Program-made: the position numbers and the translations under genes
The notes under the pieces: generated by a model
The model's input: only the letters and a program-made list of their open reading frames with translations
Databases searched by the model: none
What the model was told of the DNA's origin: nothing
In this document: one piece after another, positions 1 to 7,589 of the stretch
Numbering within the stretch: position 1 is the first letter of the stretch
Layout of the letters: every line of letters starts with the position of its first letter
Assembly: GCF_016597815.1 (NCBI RefSeq)
Contig: NZ_VCHA01000003.1
Location: forward strand, 461,465-525,464
Length of the DNA: 64,000 nt
Source: Marinobacter sp. DY40_1A1
Lineage (GTDB): Bacteria; Pseudomonadota; Gammaproteobacteria; Pseudomonadales; Oleiphilaceae
Direction: 5' to 3'

Positions 1-9
1 TGCCTGCAT
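1..9 (-). CDS. rsfS: Start of ribosome silencing factor gene rsfS (cut by window edge)
   Basis: Only the first three codons (Met-Gln-Ala) lie in the window. An ATG at 9-7 on the minus strand has an AGGG ribosome binding site five bases upstream. The gene follows nadD on the same strand, and nadD-rsfS is the usual order in gammaproteobacteria; RsfS blocks subunit joining in starvation. The product name is inferred from position only, because the coding part is outside the window. Confidence 0.45.
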
Positions 10-79
10 AATTACCCTGTAGTCCGGGTGCCGGCCGGAATGGCCACCCGAAAAGTCATTTTCGATCGCGATTGTAGCA

Positions 80-736
80 CTAAAAGTTCTTTGCGGGGCA
101 TGCCCCGTAAAGCCCCATACTCTGAATCTCCGCCAAGACTGCATCCGGAGCCAGATAACGGGGTGACAGGCCACGACCAATCCGGTCACGGATGCCGGTT
201 GCTGAAATATCCAGCCAGGGCGGATTCAGGTTAAGAATCTTCCCGGAGGCACTGCTGTATAGATCTTCGGCGTTACCAACACTGCGCTCCTCCAGCAGCC
301 TGGCAGGCTCACCTTTCGGATCCAACACTATGCCCGGACGCTGCACAACAATAATGTGAGCCAACTCAGGAATTGCCCGCCACTCATTCCAGCGATCAAG
401 GCCGGCAAAGGCATCGGTACCTACAACCATGGCTAGCGGCACCTTGGCACCCAACTCTTTGCGAAGTTGGCGCAAGGTATCTGCCGTGAAGGAAGCGCCT
501 CCCCGGCGCAGTTCGCGATCGTCAACGCTTAAGCGCGGCTCCCCGGCAATCGCCAACTCAAGCAGGCGCAGCCTTTGCTCGGCTGTTGCGCCAGTATCAC
601 CCTTATGCGGTGGAATATGGCAGGGCATCAAACTTACAGGCACGCCTCGAAGCCGCTCGCCAACCTCCAGCGCAAGGCGCAAATGCCCATGATGTATCGG
701 ATCGAAGGTTCCGCCATAAATTACATGCATCTGCAT
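80..736 (-). CDS. nadD: Nicotinate-nucleotide adenylyltransferase NadD
   Basis: Transfers AMP from ATP to nicotinic acid mononucleotide, the penultimate step of NAD synthesis, in the cytoplasm. The 218-residue protein starts with the nucleotidyltransferase signature GGTFDPIHHGHLRL (residues 9-22), whose last His is part of the HxGH active site, and ends with an ISATGIRDR motif that matches the family's C-terminal ISxTxxR element. Length fits the family (about 210-220). The ATG overlaps the stop of proA by one base (TGATG), so translation is probably coupled to proA; a second Met two codons in is an alternative start. The next gene downstream is rsfS. Confidence 0.95.
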   Translation of the reverse strand: MQMHVIYGGTFDPIHHGHLRLALEVGERLRGVPVSLMPCHIPPHKGDTGATAEQRLRLLELAIAGEPRLSVDDRELRRGGASFTADTLRQLRKELGAKVPLAMVVGTDAFAGLDRWNEWRAIPELAHIIVVQRPGIVLDPKGEPARLLEERSVGNAEDLYSSASGKILNLNPPWLDISATGIRDRIGRGLSPRYLAPDAVLAEIQSMGLYGACPAKNF

Positions 737-1992
737 CAGGCCCGAATGTGCCCATCGCCGAACACCACATATTTTTGCGAGGTCAAACCTTCAAGCCCAA
801 CCGGCCCACGGGCGTGTATCTTGTCGGTGGAGATGCCAATCTCAGCGCCAAGGCCATACTCAAAGCCATCCGCAAAACGGGTGGAGGCATTGACCATCAC
901 AGAGCTTGAATCCACCTCGGTGATAAAACGCCGGGCACGGGTGTAGTTCTCTGTAATGATACTGTCAGTATGCTGAGAGCTGTAACGGTTGATATGCGCA
1001 ATGGCACCATCCAACCCATCCACCACACGAATGGCCAGAACGGGCGCAAGATATTCCTCTTCCCAGTCTGCCTCTGTGGCCGCGTTTATATCCGGAAGGA
1101 TTTCACGGGTCTGCTGGCATCCTCGCAGCTCCACACCCTTTTCAATAAAAGAAGAGCTCAACAGCGGCAGCATATCGGCAGCAATTTCTGTGTCCACCAG
1201 CAGGGTTTCCATTGTGTTGCATGTGCCGTAGCGGTGCGTTTTCGCATTAATTGCCACATTCAAAGCTTTTTCTGGGTCAGCATGGCTGTCGATATACACA
1301 TGGCAAACGCCATCAAGATGCTTGATAACGGGCACCCGCGCGTCCCGGCTGATGCGTTCAATCAGGCCTTTACCGCCCCTGGGCACAATCACATCCACAT
1401 AGTCCGGCATGGTAATCAGCTCACCAACCGCCGCTCGATCTGTCGTTTTGACAACCTGAACAGCTGTTTCCGGCAAGCCGGCATCTGCAAGTCCCCGGGC
1501 CAAACACAAGGCAATGGCCTGGTTGGAATGGATAGATTCGGAACCACCGCGCAAAATCGTGGCGTTGCCAGACTTCAAGCATAAGCTGGCAGCCTCAACC
1601 GTCACATTAGGCCGGGATTCGTAGATAATGCCGATAACACCCAAGGGCACACGCATCTTGCCCACTTGAATGCCGGATGGGCGATAGGTCATGTCGGTAA
1701 TTGCACCAATGGGGTCAGGCAAGGAAGCAACCTGCCGCAGACCTTCAATCATGGCATCAACCCGTGCTGGCGTAAGTTCAAGCCTGTCCAGCATGGCAGC
1801 ATCCAGACCACTCTCTTTCCCGGCGACAAGATCACGAGCATTTGCCTCAGCCAGCTCACTGCGCGCCGCATGCAGCGCGTCAGCGGTTGCCAGGAGCGCC
1901 CGGTTTCGCACTTCGGTGGTAGACCGGGCAACGAGTGTCGCCGCTGCCCGGGCTTGCTGCCCGACTTCGGTCATATAAGCTGCAATATCCAT
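736..1992 (-). CDS. proA: Gamma-glutamyl phosphate reductase ProA
   Basis: Reduces gamma-glutamyl phosphate with NADPH to glutamate semialdehyde, the second step of proline synthesis. The 418 residues match the usual family length, and the aldehyde-dehydrogenase-type catalytic Cys is visible in the segment [25 protein letters not shown] is typical of the cofactor-binding half. proB is not adjacent. The gene heads a proA-nadD-rsfS unit with a one-base overlap to nadD. A -10-like hexamer and a small palindrome lie about 90 bp upstream, in the divergent spacer shared with the GGDEF gene. Confidence 0.96.
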   Translation of the reverse strand: MDIAAYMTEVGQQARAAATLVARSTTEVRNRALLATADALHAARSELAEANARDLVAGKESGLDAAMLDRLELTPARVDAMIEGLRQVASLPDPIGAITDMTYRPSGIQVGKMRVPLGVIGIIYESRPNVTVEAASLCLKSGNATILRGGSESIHSNQAIALCLARGLADAGLPETAVQVVKTTDRAAVGELITMPDYVDVIVPRGGKGLIERISRDARVPVIKHLDGVCHVYIDSHADPEKALNVAINAKTHRYGTCNTMETLLVDTEIAADMLPLLSSSFIEKGVELRGCQQTREILPDINAATEADWEEEYLAPVLAIRVVDGLDGAIAHINRYSSQHTDSIITENYTRARRFITEVDSSSVMVNASTRFADGFEYGLGAEIGISTDKIHARGPVGLEGLTSQKYVVFGDGHIRA

Positions 1993-2079
1993 CCCTTTAC
2001 CTTATGTATTTTTTGCCAGAATTCAGTAATTAGAGCCTAACTTTACCTTTCCCGTTTCAAGTACGCACCCCAAACAGAT

Positions 2080-2102
2080 ATTATACCGTTGCGGTACAAC
2101 GG
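2080..2102. promoter_or_regulatory. -10-like box and CCGTTG/CAACGG palindrome between proA and the GGDEF operon
   Basis: Read on the minus strand, a consensus -10 hexamer TATAAT (2085-2080) sits directly beside an inverted repeat CCGTTG-N5-CAACGG (2086-2102). The palindrome fills the interval where the promoter spacer of proA would be. No good -35 hexamer is present, which would suit an activator- or repressor-controlled promoter. It also lies about 25 bp upstream of the divergent gene at 2127. The regulator is unknown; the role is inferred from position and symmetry. Confidence 0.35.
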
Positions 2103-2126
2103 GAACCCCGAAAAAGGACGAATACC

Positions 2127-3143
2127 ATGGCACAGACGGCCGATAAGTTTTTGCTGAACCGGTTATCACGCGCCAGCCTCGCCGTTTTTGTGGCCATTGC
2201 TGTTTTGTGCGCCTTACTGGGCGAGCCGCTTACCGCGGCAAGCGCCGCAGCTGCGGCCGGCGTTATCATCAGCGGGCGCAGCTTTCACCCTGGCCGAGGC
2301 ACCCCCCCATGGCCAATGCTTCAAAGGCTGTTTTTTGTAGCTCTTATACTCCTGTTGATGACCAGCTTCTGGACAGGTCCTTGGGCTCTCAGCCACTGGC
2401 TCTACGGGCTGCCGCTGGTTGTATTTGCCCTTATGCCCCGCGGCATCGCGGCTATCATAACCTTGGTAATAGTGGTACTTGCGGTGATCGCCGCCCATTG
2501 GGCAGAAGGCATAGCTGACCGACATCAGATGATCAGCGCACTCCTGCTTACGGTACTCCTTTCTGCCGTGCTGATATTCCTGCGAGAGTATAAAACTCGC
2601 CAACTGGCGCCTCTGAGGCGCACCGATGAGCTAACTCAAGCCGCCAGCCGGGAATATCTTTCTGCCGATCTGCATAAAGAAATTCAGCGAAGCGAGCGCG
2701 AGGGCACAGACATGTCGGTCATTATGATCGGCCTAGACGCCCATACCAGCGACAACGACCCTGACGAAGACATTCGTTCGATTCTTCCAAGAATTGGCCG
2801 CTTTCTGCACTCTCAACTACGGGATTTCGATACCTACTACCGGGCAGCAGACCTGCAGTTTCTGGTGATATTGCCGGGCATAGCCACTCAAGAGGCCATC
2901 CTCAGGGCGGAATCAATCCGCAAAGGCCTGGGAAAACTGCTGGAAACCCACGGTATGAACCTGACAGTCAGTACCGGTATCGCCGGGCTGAACATTGGCG
3001 ACAATGCCGACAGCCTGCAGCAGAGCGCCGCGAACGCTCTACGCCGCGCACAGCAACAAGGCGGCAACCGGACTCAGGCATACAGCACATGGTCACCAGC
3101 CACACCCCCAACCCAGCCCCGTGCGGAGGGATCTGCGCCATGA
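2127..3143 (+). CDS. Membrane protein with degenerate GGDEF domain, I-site retained
   Basis: 338 residues. The N-terminal half (about 15-155) has several hydrophobic helices with no recognised sensor family. The C-terminal part (about 165-325) has a GGDEF-type fold, starting at a TDELTQAASR segment, which is a divergent form of the usual TDxLTGLxNR. At the position of GGDEF the sequence reads ADLQF (241-245), so the metal-binding Asp and catalytic Glu are lost and cyclase activity is unlikely. An RDFD motif (232-235) lies exactly five residues before that site, where the inhibitory-site RxxD of true cyclases lies. By analogy with PelD-type pseudocyclases it may bind c-di-GMP. The stop overlaps the next gene by four bases (ATGA). 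First gene of a three-gene coupled unit. Confidence 0.8.
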   Translation: MAQTADKFLLNRLSRASLAVFVAIAVLCALLGEPLTAASAAAAAGVIISGRSFHPGRGTPPWPMLQRLFFVALILLLMTSFWTGPWALSHWLYGLPLVVFALMPRGIAAIITLVIVVLAVIAAHWAEGIADRHQMISALLLTVLLSAVLIFLREYKTRQLAPLRRTDELTQAASREYLSADLHKEIQRSEREGTDMSVIMIGLDAHTSDNDPDEDIRSILPRIGRFLHSQLRDFDTYYRAADLQFLVILPGIATQEAILRAESIRKGLGKLLETHGMNLTVSTGIAGLNIGDNADSLQQSAANALRRAQQQGGNRTQAYSTWSPATPPTQPRAEGSAP

Positions 3144-4138
3144 CAGAAACCCGGCTGAGAACCTGGACTCACAGCATTGGCTATGGCACTGCCACTCTGT
3201 TTATATTTACTCTGGCACTGCAAAACCTTCGATACGGTTTTTACGAGCTCTTCTACCTTGCTGCCGGCATGGCTGCCCTTACCCTTGGCGGACTGGCTTA
3301 CACGCTCCTGAGTCGCCGGCGCCAACTCTCGGCACCGGGCCACCTGATTATTCTTGCAACTCTGAACAGCGGTCTTCTGGCAGCCATGTTTGTCATCGGC
3401 AGCACCAGCATTACCCACTGGGCCATGCCACTGTTGCTGCTCAACCTGCTGATATTGCCCCTTCGCCACGCGCTGATGCTTTCTCTGCTTCTGCTGATAC
3501 CCATGTCTATCCTGCTACTTGTAAAACAGCCGGCAGCGGATGCAATCACGGCCGTCAGCGGCTTGCTCATCGTACTGACGGTTGCTGCACTCTATATATG
3601 GCAGTACGACCACATGGCTCAATCTGCCGAGGATCTTGCCATTACTGATCCGGTTACTGGCGCTCACAATGCCCGCTTTCTTGACGAAACCCTGCAAAAA
3701 GAAATAAGCCGGGCCATTGCTACCGGCCATAACCTGTCTGTGATAAACCTCACCATTGATCATGCCGATGAGGCCACTCAACTCTATGGGGAGCCAGGCA
3801 TGCAAGCGCTGTTTTACAACATGACCCAGCACCTTTTCGGCGTAATCCGCGCTGGCGACACGCTCTACACACTGAATGATTCCGAATTTTTCCTGATTTT
3901 GCCTTTCACGCCGGAAGAAGGTGTGCGCGTTATTGCGGAACGTATCCGGCGCACAATCTCTGAAAATGAGTGGCCGGTGACAGGCAAAGCCACAGTGAGC
4001 CTGGGCTGCACCACCCGGGGGAGCAGCGACACCCGCACCGATACACTCCGCAAACGTGCCCATCAGGCAATGCTTGAAGCCCGTAAGCGCGGGGCTGACA
4101 CGGCATGGTTCAGCCCGGGAGAGACGCTCCGTACATGA
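3140..4138 (+). CDS. Second membrane protein with degenerate GGDEF domain
   Basis: 332 residues from the ATG that overlaps the stop of the gene before it (ATGA); an in-frame ATG 51 bases earlier lies inside that gene and is less likely. About six hydrophobic segments fill residues 10-150, then a GGDEF-like domain opens with ITDPVTGAHNARF. The signature is NDSEF (246-250) in place of GGDEF, so Gly-Gly and the first Asp are lost. RAGD (237-240) keeps the RxxD inhibitory-site pattern five residues upstream. It is clearly a divergent paralogue of its neighbour, so the pair may form heterodimers. The stop overlaps the next gene by four bases. Predicted role: c-di-GMP receptor or structural partner rather than enzyme. 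Confidence 0.8.
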   Translation: MTETRLRTWTHSIGYGTATLFIFTLALQNLRYGFYELFYLAAGMAALTLGGLAYTLLSRRRQLSAPGHLIILATLNSGLLAAMFVIGSTSITHWAMPLLLLNLLILPLRHALMLSLLLLIPMSILLLVKQPAADAITAVSGLLIVLTVAALYIWQYDHMAQSAEDLAITDPVTGAHNARFLDETLQKEISRAIATGHNLSVINLTIDHADEATQLYGEPGMQALFYNMTQHLFGVIRAGDTLYTLNDSEFFLILPFTPEEGVRVIAERIRRTISENEWPVTGKATVSLGCTTRGSSDTRTDTLRKRAHQAMLEARKRGADTAWFSPGETLRT

Positions 4139-5586
4139 GCAGCGCCTGGCTTTCGGACCTGACTGCGTGGCTTAGCGCCAACCCCGGCTGGCTATCTTTG
4201 GCCCTGTTCAGCACCGCATTTATAGAATCCTTGGCGATCGCCGGCATTCTGGTGCCCGGCGTTGCCTTCCTGTTCACCATCTCGGTTATGGCAGCCCAGA
4301 TAGACATGCCTCTTATGACCGTGCTGGCCTGGGCCTGGTTAGGTGCGGTCAGCGGCGACACTGTAAGTTTTGCAATTGGCAGGTTATTTCAGGGGCGTCT
4401 GGCAAGTGTATGGCCACTAAGCCGCTACCCGGAACACATCAGAAAAGCCGAAATCTTCTTTCATTTACATGGCGGGAAAAGCGTTATTATCGGGCGTTTT
4501 GTTGGGCCCTTGCGCCCCATAATACCCCTCGTTGCGGGTGCTCTATTGATGCCTTGGCGCCGTTTTCTGGCTTTCAACATCGGATCAGCCATTGGCTGGG
4601 CGCCGGCCTATATTTTGCCGGGCTATCTTGTGGGTGGCGCACTGGCCAGTGAACTACAGCCGCCAGCGCATGTTTATTTGGTGACAGGCATTAGCCTGGC
4701 AACGCTGGCAGCCATCTACCTGGTTATCTTCCGTTTTCAGCTGGGCCTTGGCGACAATAGCCGCCTTTACTTGTGGCTTCAGAGAAAGATGGCACAGTAT
4801 GAAACAACCCACCGTTTCTGGCGTCTCTATTCCAATGAGCGCCCGGCCAAAGAAAGCGAATTCCCTCTGGCCTCACTGATGCTTGCATTTGGTGCATTTG
4901 CCCTGTTTATCCTCTGGAGCCAACTGGCAACCATGACCGACGTGATCAAACCGTTCGATCAATTGGCGATGCTGTGGTTCAGTGAATTGCGCCAACCTTT
5001 GCTGGATGCACCCGCCATTGCAGCCACACTCCTGGGAGACCCTCCCGTTCTTATCGCTGCAGCCCTGCTGGCATGCCTTGCATTAGCCTTCAGGGGCCAC
5101 TATGCAGCCGCTGTGCATATATTTTCAGCAGCAATTCTGACGATTTTTCTGGTTTGGGGGCTGAAACACGCCATTGGTTCCGTGCGCCCGGATCAGGTTA
5201 TGAACCCGCCATCATCAGGCGCCTTTCCCAGCGGCCATACCACGGGCATCACGGTGCTTGTCACTATGCTGGCCAGCTTTATAGCCGCAGAAACACACAC
5301 CCGGAAACGCTGGCAAACCTACATACTGTTTTCACTGCCACTGATCCCTGTCGCCATTAGCCGGCTCTACTTGGGCGTACACTGGTTCAGCGATATTGTC
5401 GGGGGGCTGTTACTCGGGTTGGCGATCACTGGCGCAACAAGAGCCAGCTTCAGCCGGTTTGACCGGGTGCCTATTTCTCTGGATGTATTCAGCGTATCGG
5501 CAGCACTAGCCTGGTTGTCGTTTTGCGGGGGCTACATATGGCTCATGTGGTCTGAAGCCATACACCATTACGCGCCGGCTCTTTGA
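4135..5586 (+). CDS. DedA family / PAP2 phosphatase fusion protein
   Basis: 483 residues from the ATG overlapping the previous stop. Residues 1-210 are a DedA (SNARE-associated/VTT) domain: FIES near residue 30, SGDTVSFAIGR near 73-83, and GRFVGPLRP (120-128) with the two Arg (121 and 127) spaced as in characterised DedA proteins. Residues 250-470 are a PAP2 phosphatase with all three motifs: K344 to R351-P352, P365-SGH368, and SR410 to H416-D420. DedA proteins move undecaprenyl phosphate or phospholipids across the membrane, while PAP2 enzymes remove phosphate from lipids such as undecaprenyl diphosphate on the periplasmic side. The fusion could do both steps; the substrate is inferred. The gene ends five bases from the convergent LON-domain gene. 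Confidence 0.88.
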   Translation: MSSAWLSDLTAWLSANPGWLSLALFSTAFIESLAIAGILVPGVAFLFTISVMAAQIDMPLMTVLAWAWLGAVSGDTVSFAIGRLFQGRLASVWPLSRYPEHIRKAEIFFHLHGGKSVIIGRFVGPLRPIIPLVAGALLMPWRRFLAFNIGSAIGWAPAYILPGYLVGGALASELQPPAHVYLVTGISLATLAAIYLVIFRFQLGLGDNSRLYLWLQRKMAQYETTHRFWRLYSNERPAKESEFPLASLMLAFGAFALFILWSQLATMTDVIKPFDQLAMLWFSELRQPLLDAPAIAATLLGDPPVLIAAALLACLALAFRGHYAAAVHIFSAAILTIFLVWGLKHAIGSVRPDQVMNPPSSGAFPSGHTTGITVLVTMLASFIAAETHTRKRWQTYILFSLPLIPVAISRLYLGVHWFSDIVGGLLLGLAITGATRASFSRFDRVPISLDVFSVSAALAWLSFCGGYIWLMWSEAIHHYAPAL

Positions 5587-5591
5587 CGCCT

Positions 5592-6170
5592 TCAGCCCTC
5601 GTCAAGAGCATCCAGCAACTCCTGCAGACGGGCGAGTCGCGCCAATGGATCCTGCATTTCCAAAAGCTGCTGCTTGTCCTGTTTATCCAAAGGCAGCAGC
5701 TCCGTCAATCGCCAACTAACATCGCGGGCATCCTCATAATCGACACTCATCCCCAACTCTTCAATCACGGGGTGTCGAAACAAAGCGCGCAGTACAGATG
5801 GCAACTCGTGGAATACAGTGGGTATATCTGCCCGGGACTCGGCAGGCAAAAACTCCATCTCACCCAGGTGCAGCCCATCAGTCTGTTGCCAGAAATCCGT
5901 GATGGACACCTTTGAATCGCCTTCAACGGTGATTCCCAGCAACCCGTTGTCCAGCTTTTTGAAATCGACAATGCGCACATAGGTGCCTGTTTCATAGAAG
6001 GATGCCGTGCGGCCGGCTTCATTGCCGTTGCGCAGCAGGCTGATAACAAAGCCTTTATCCTCTTTCATGCAACGGCTCAGCATATCAATGTATCGAGGCT
6101 CGAACAGTTGCAAGGGGATTCTTCCACCAGGCAAGACAACGGAATTGAGAGGGAAAACCGGTGCCTTCAT
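5592..6170 (-). CDS. Stand-alone LON substrate-binding domain protein
   Basis: 192 residues with the start typical of the Lon N-terminal domain: FPLNSVVLPGGRIPLQLFEP (6-25), then Y27 and the usual beta-rich core. There is no AAA+ ATPase or protease domain, so it is a member of the peptidase S16 / LON-domain family with unknown function, possibly a substrate adaptor. The ATG overlaps the stop of the upstream cNMP/HDOD gene by four bases, so the two are co-translated. The last 60 residues are Leu-rich and charged, likely helical. Confidence 0.85.
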   Translation of the reverse strand: MKAPVFPLNSVVLPGGRIPLQLFEPRYIDMLSRCMKEDKGFVISLLRNGNEAGRTASFYETGTYVRIVDFKKLDNGLLGITVEGDSKVSITDFWQQTDGLHLGEMEFLPAESRADIPTVFHELPSVLRALFRHPVIEELGMSVDYEDARDVSWRLTELLPLDKQDKQQLLEMQDPLARLARLQELLDALDEG

Positions 6171-7420
6171 CGAATCGACAACAACTGTTGGACTTCATCA
6201 ACCCGGGCTCGCGCCTCGGTGAGAAGTTCCAGACTGCGGGATGCATTCAGTTCAAGGTTGCCCAGCCTGCGATAGGCCGGCACTTCGTCAAATGCGGGCA
6301 AACCTTCATTCTGGCTTGATCCGATCATGGCGTGCAGTTGCGCCACAATGACAACATCAACCAACTGCGGCTCGGCCTCGCGGCTCTCGTAGGCCCAGTC
6401 TTCTGCATGACGCACAGCCTCTACGAAGGCCGGCGGAAATGACCAGCTTCCCAGCACGGCAGTGCCCACGTCAGCCCGCAGCTCACTGATGGCATTCTTC
6501 AGATTGGTATCGTCCGCAAACAGATTTACGTGATGTTCTGCCTGGACCAGAACGGGCACCACACCTATATCGTGAAGCAAGCCCGCCAGTAGCGCCTCTT
6601 CCGGATTCAATCGGGTTGCGTGATCCGCCAAAACCCAGCAAAGCGCTGCCACCTCACGGGAATGTCGCCAGAGCTTTTCCATTTCCTTTTGCAATGACGG
6701 GTGCCGGCTTTTGAACACTTCCCGCATGGAAAACACGGTCACCAGCTGGCGTGTTGTCCGCATACCAAGGCGAACCACCGTCTCACGCACGTTGCGCACA
6801 TCGCTAAAACCACGATAAAGAGGGCTGTTACAGGCTCGCACCAATTTGGCCGCCATGGCCGGATCAGCTGACACTGCAGTGGCCACCTCATCCGCTGTGG
6901 AGTCATCCCGGTCTACCAGACGCCGCACCTTCCAGGCCACATCGGGAACGCTAGGCAGTTTAAGCTGGTTAGAGCGAAGCTCTGCGTAAAACTCCATCAA
7001 AAGATGGTGTTCCTCACTCTCACCACCATGACTCTCGCCAGAATCCATCTCTACCTGAGCCACAGGCGCAGAACGCAACAACTGGTTGAGCACATCCTGC
7101 TCCACCACAAGAAACTCACAAGGTTTAACCGCGGTCACGTCGTACATTCTTGGTTGCAGCCTGGCGATGGGGTTCAACGCCTGATCGGTTTCAGCTTCAA
7201 TAACCGATTTGCGTCCATCCACAGACTCCAGTTCAACTTTTCCGGTTACCAGAAAATAATCAAGGCCATCGCGCACACCACGCTCCAGCACTCGCTGGCC
7301 AGGACCATGAGTCCTGCGCTCAGCACGACTGGCCAACACCACCAACTGATCGTCTGTTAGCCGGTTCAGCGGCTGAAATTCCTTCAGGCGGCGCAGCGGC
7401 AGGCTTTCCTGGCTAGCCAT
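6167..7420 (-). CDS. Cyclic-nucleotide-binding-like and HDOD domain protein
   Basis: 417 residues. Residues 10-115 resemble a cNMP-binding (CRP-type) beta-barrel, with FLVTGKVELES as the typical phosphate-cassette approach, but I do not see a clear canonical Arg-Ala cassette, so the ligand is uncertain. Residues 150-350 form an HDOD domain starting at LPSVPDVAWKVRRLV, with ADPAMAAKLVRACNSPLY and a LLAGLLHDIGVVP segment that keeps an HD pair. HDOD proteins act as regulators in motility, biofilm and stress signalling, and lack proven phosphodiesterase activity. Co-translated with the LON-domain gene. A signalling role is inferred from domains. Confidence 0.86.
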   Translation of the reverse strand: MASQESLPLRRLKEFQPLNRLTDDQLVVLASRAERRTHGPGQRVLERGVRDGLDYFLVTGKVELESVDGRKSVIEAETDQALNPIARLQPRMYDVTAVKPCEFLVVEQDVLNQLLRSAPVAQVEMDSGESHGGESEEHHLLMEFYAELRSNQLKLPSVPDVAWKVRRLVDRDDSTADEVATAVSADPAMAAKLVRACNSPLYRGFSDVRNVRETVVRLGMRTTRQLVTVFSMREVFKSRHPSLQKEMEKLWRHSREVAALCWVLADHATRLNPEEALLAGLLHDIGVVPVLVQAEHHVNLFADDTNLKNAISELRADVGTAVLGSWSFPPAFVEAVRHAEDWAYESREAEPQLVDVVIVAQLHAMIGSSQNEGLPAFDEVPAYRRLGNLELNASRSLELLTEARARVDEVQQLLSIR

Positions 7421-7589
7421 AGATAATCTCCTAAGTTGACTAAAAGCGGGGCAACAGCGTTTTATAACATCTGTTAGCGATTGTAACCATGACGCCGCAA
7501 AACAGCCATGCGCCTGGAGTCTAATCTGGTATCCTTTGTATCTGCATCTGCAATCACCACTTTTTCATACAAAGAGAGATCAGAACACC

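Noticed and set aside
25..50. Hairpin between nadD and rsfS as a terminator
   Set aside because: CGGGT/ACCCG with GGCC/GGCC can pair but has a three-base bulge and no T tract, and it lies just before the rsfS start inside an operon.
2127..4138. Annotation of the two GGDEF proteins as diguanylate cyclases
   Set aside because: Both lack the catalytic GG(D/E)EF residues needed for activity.
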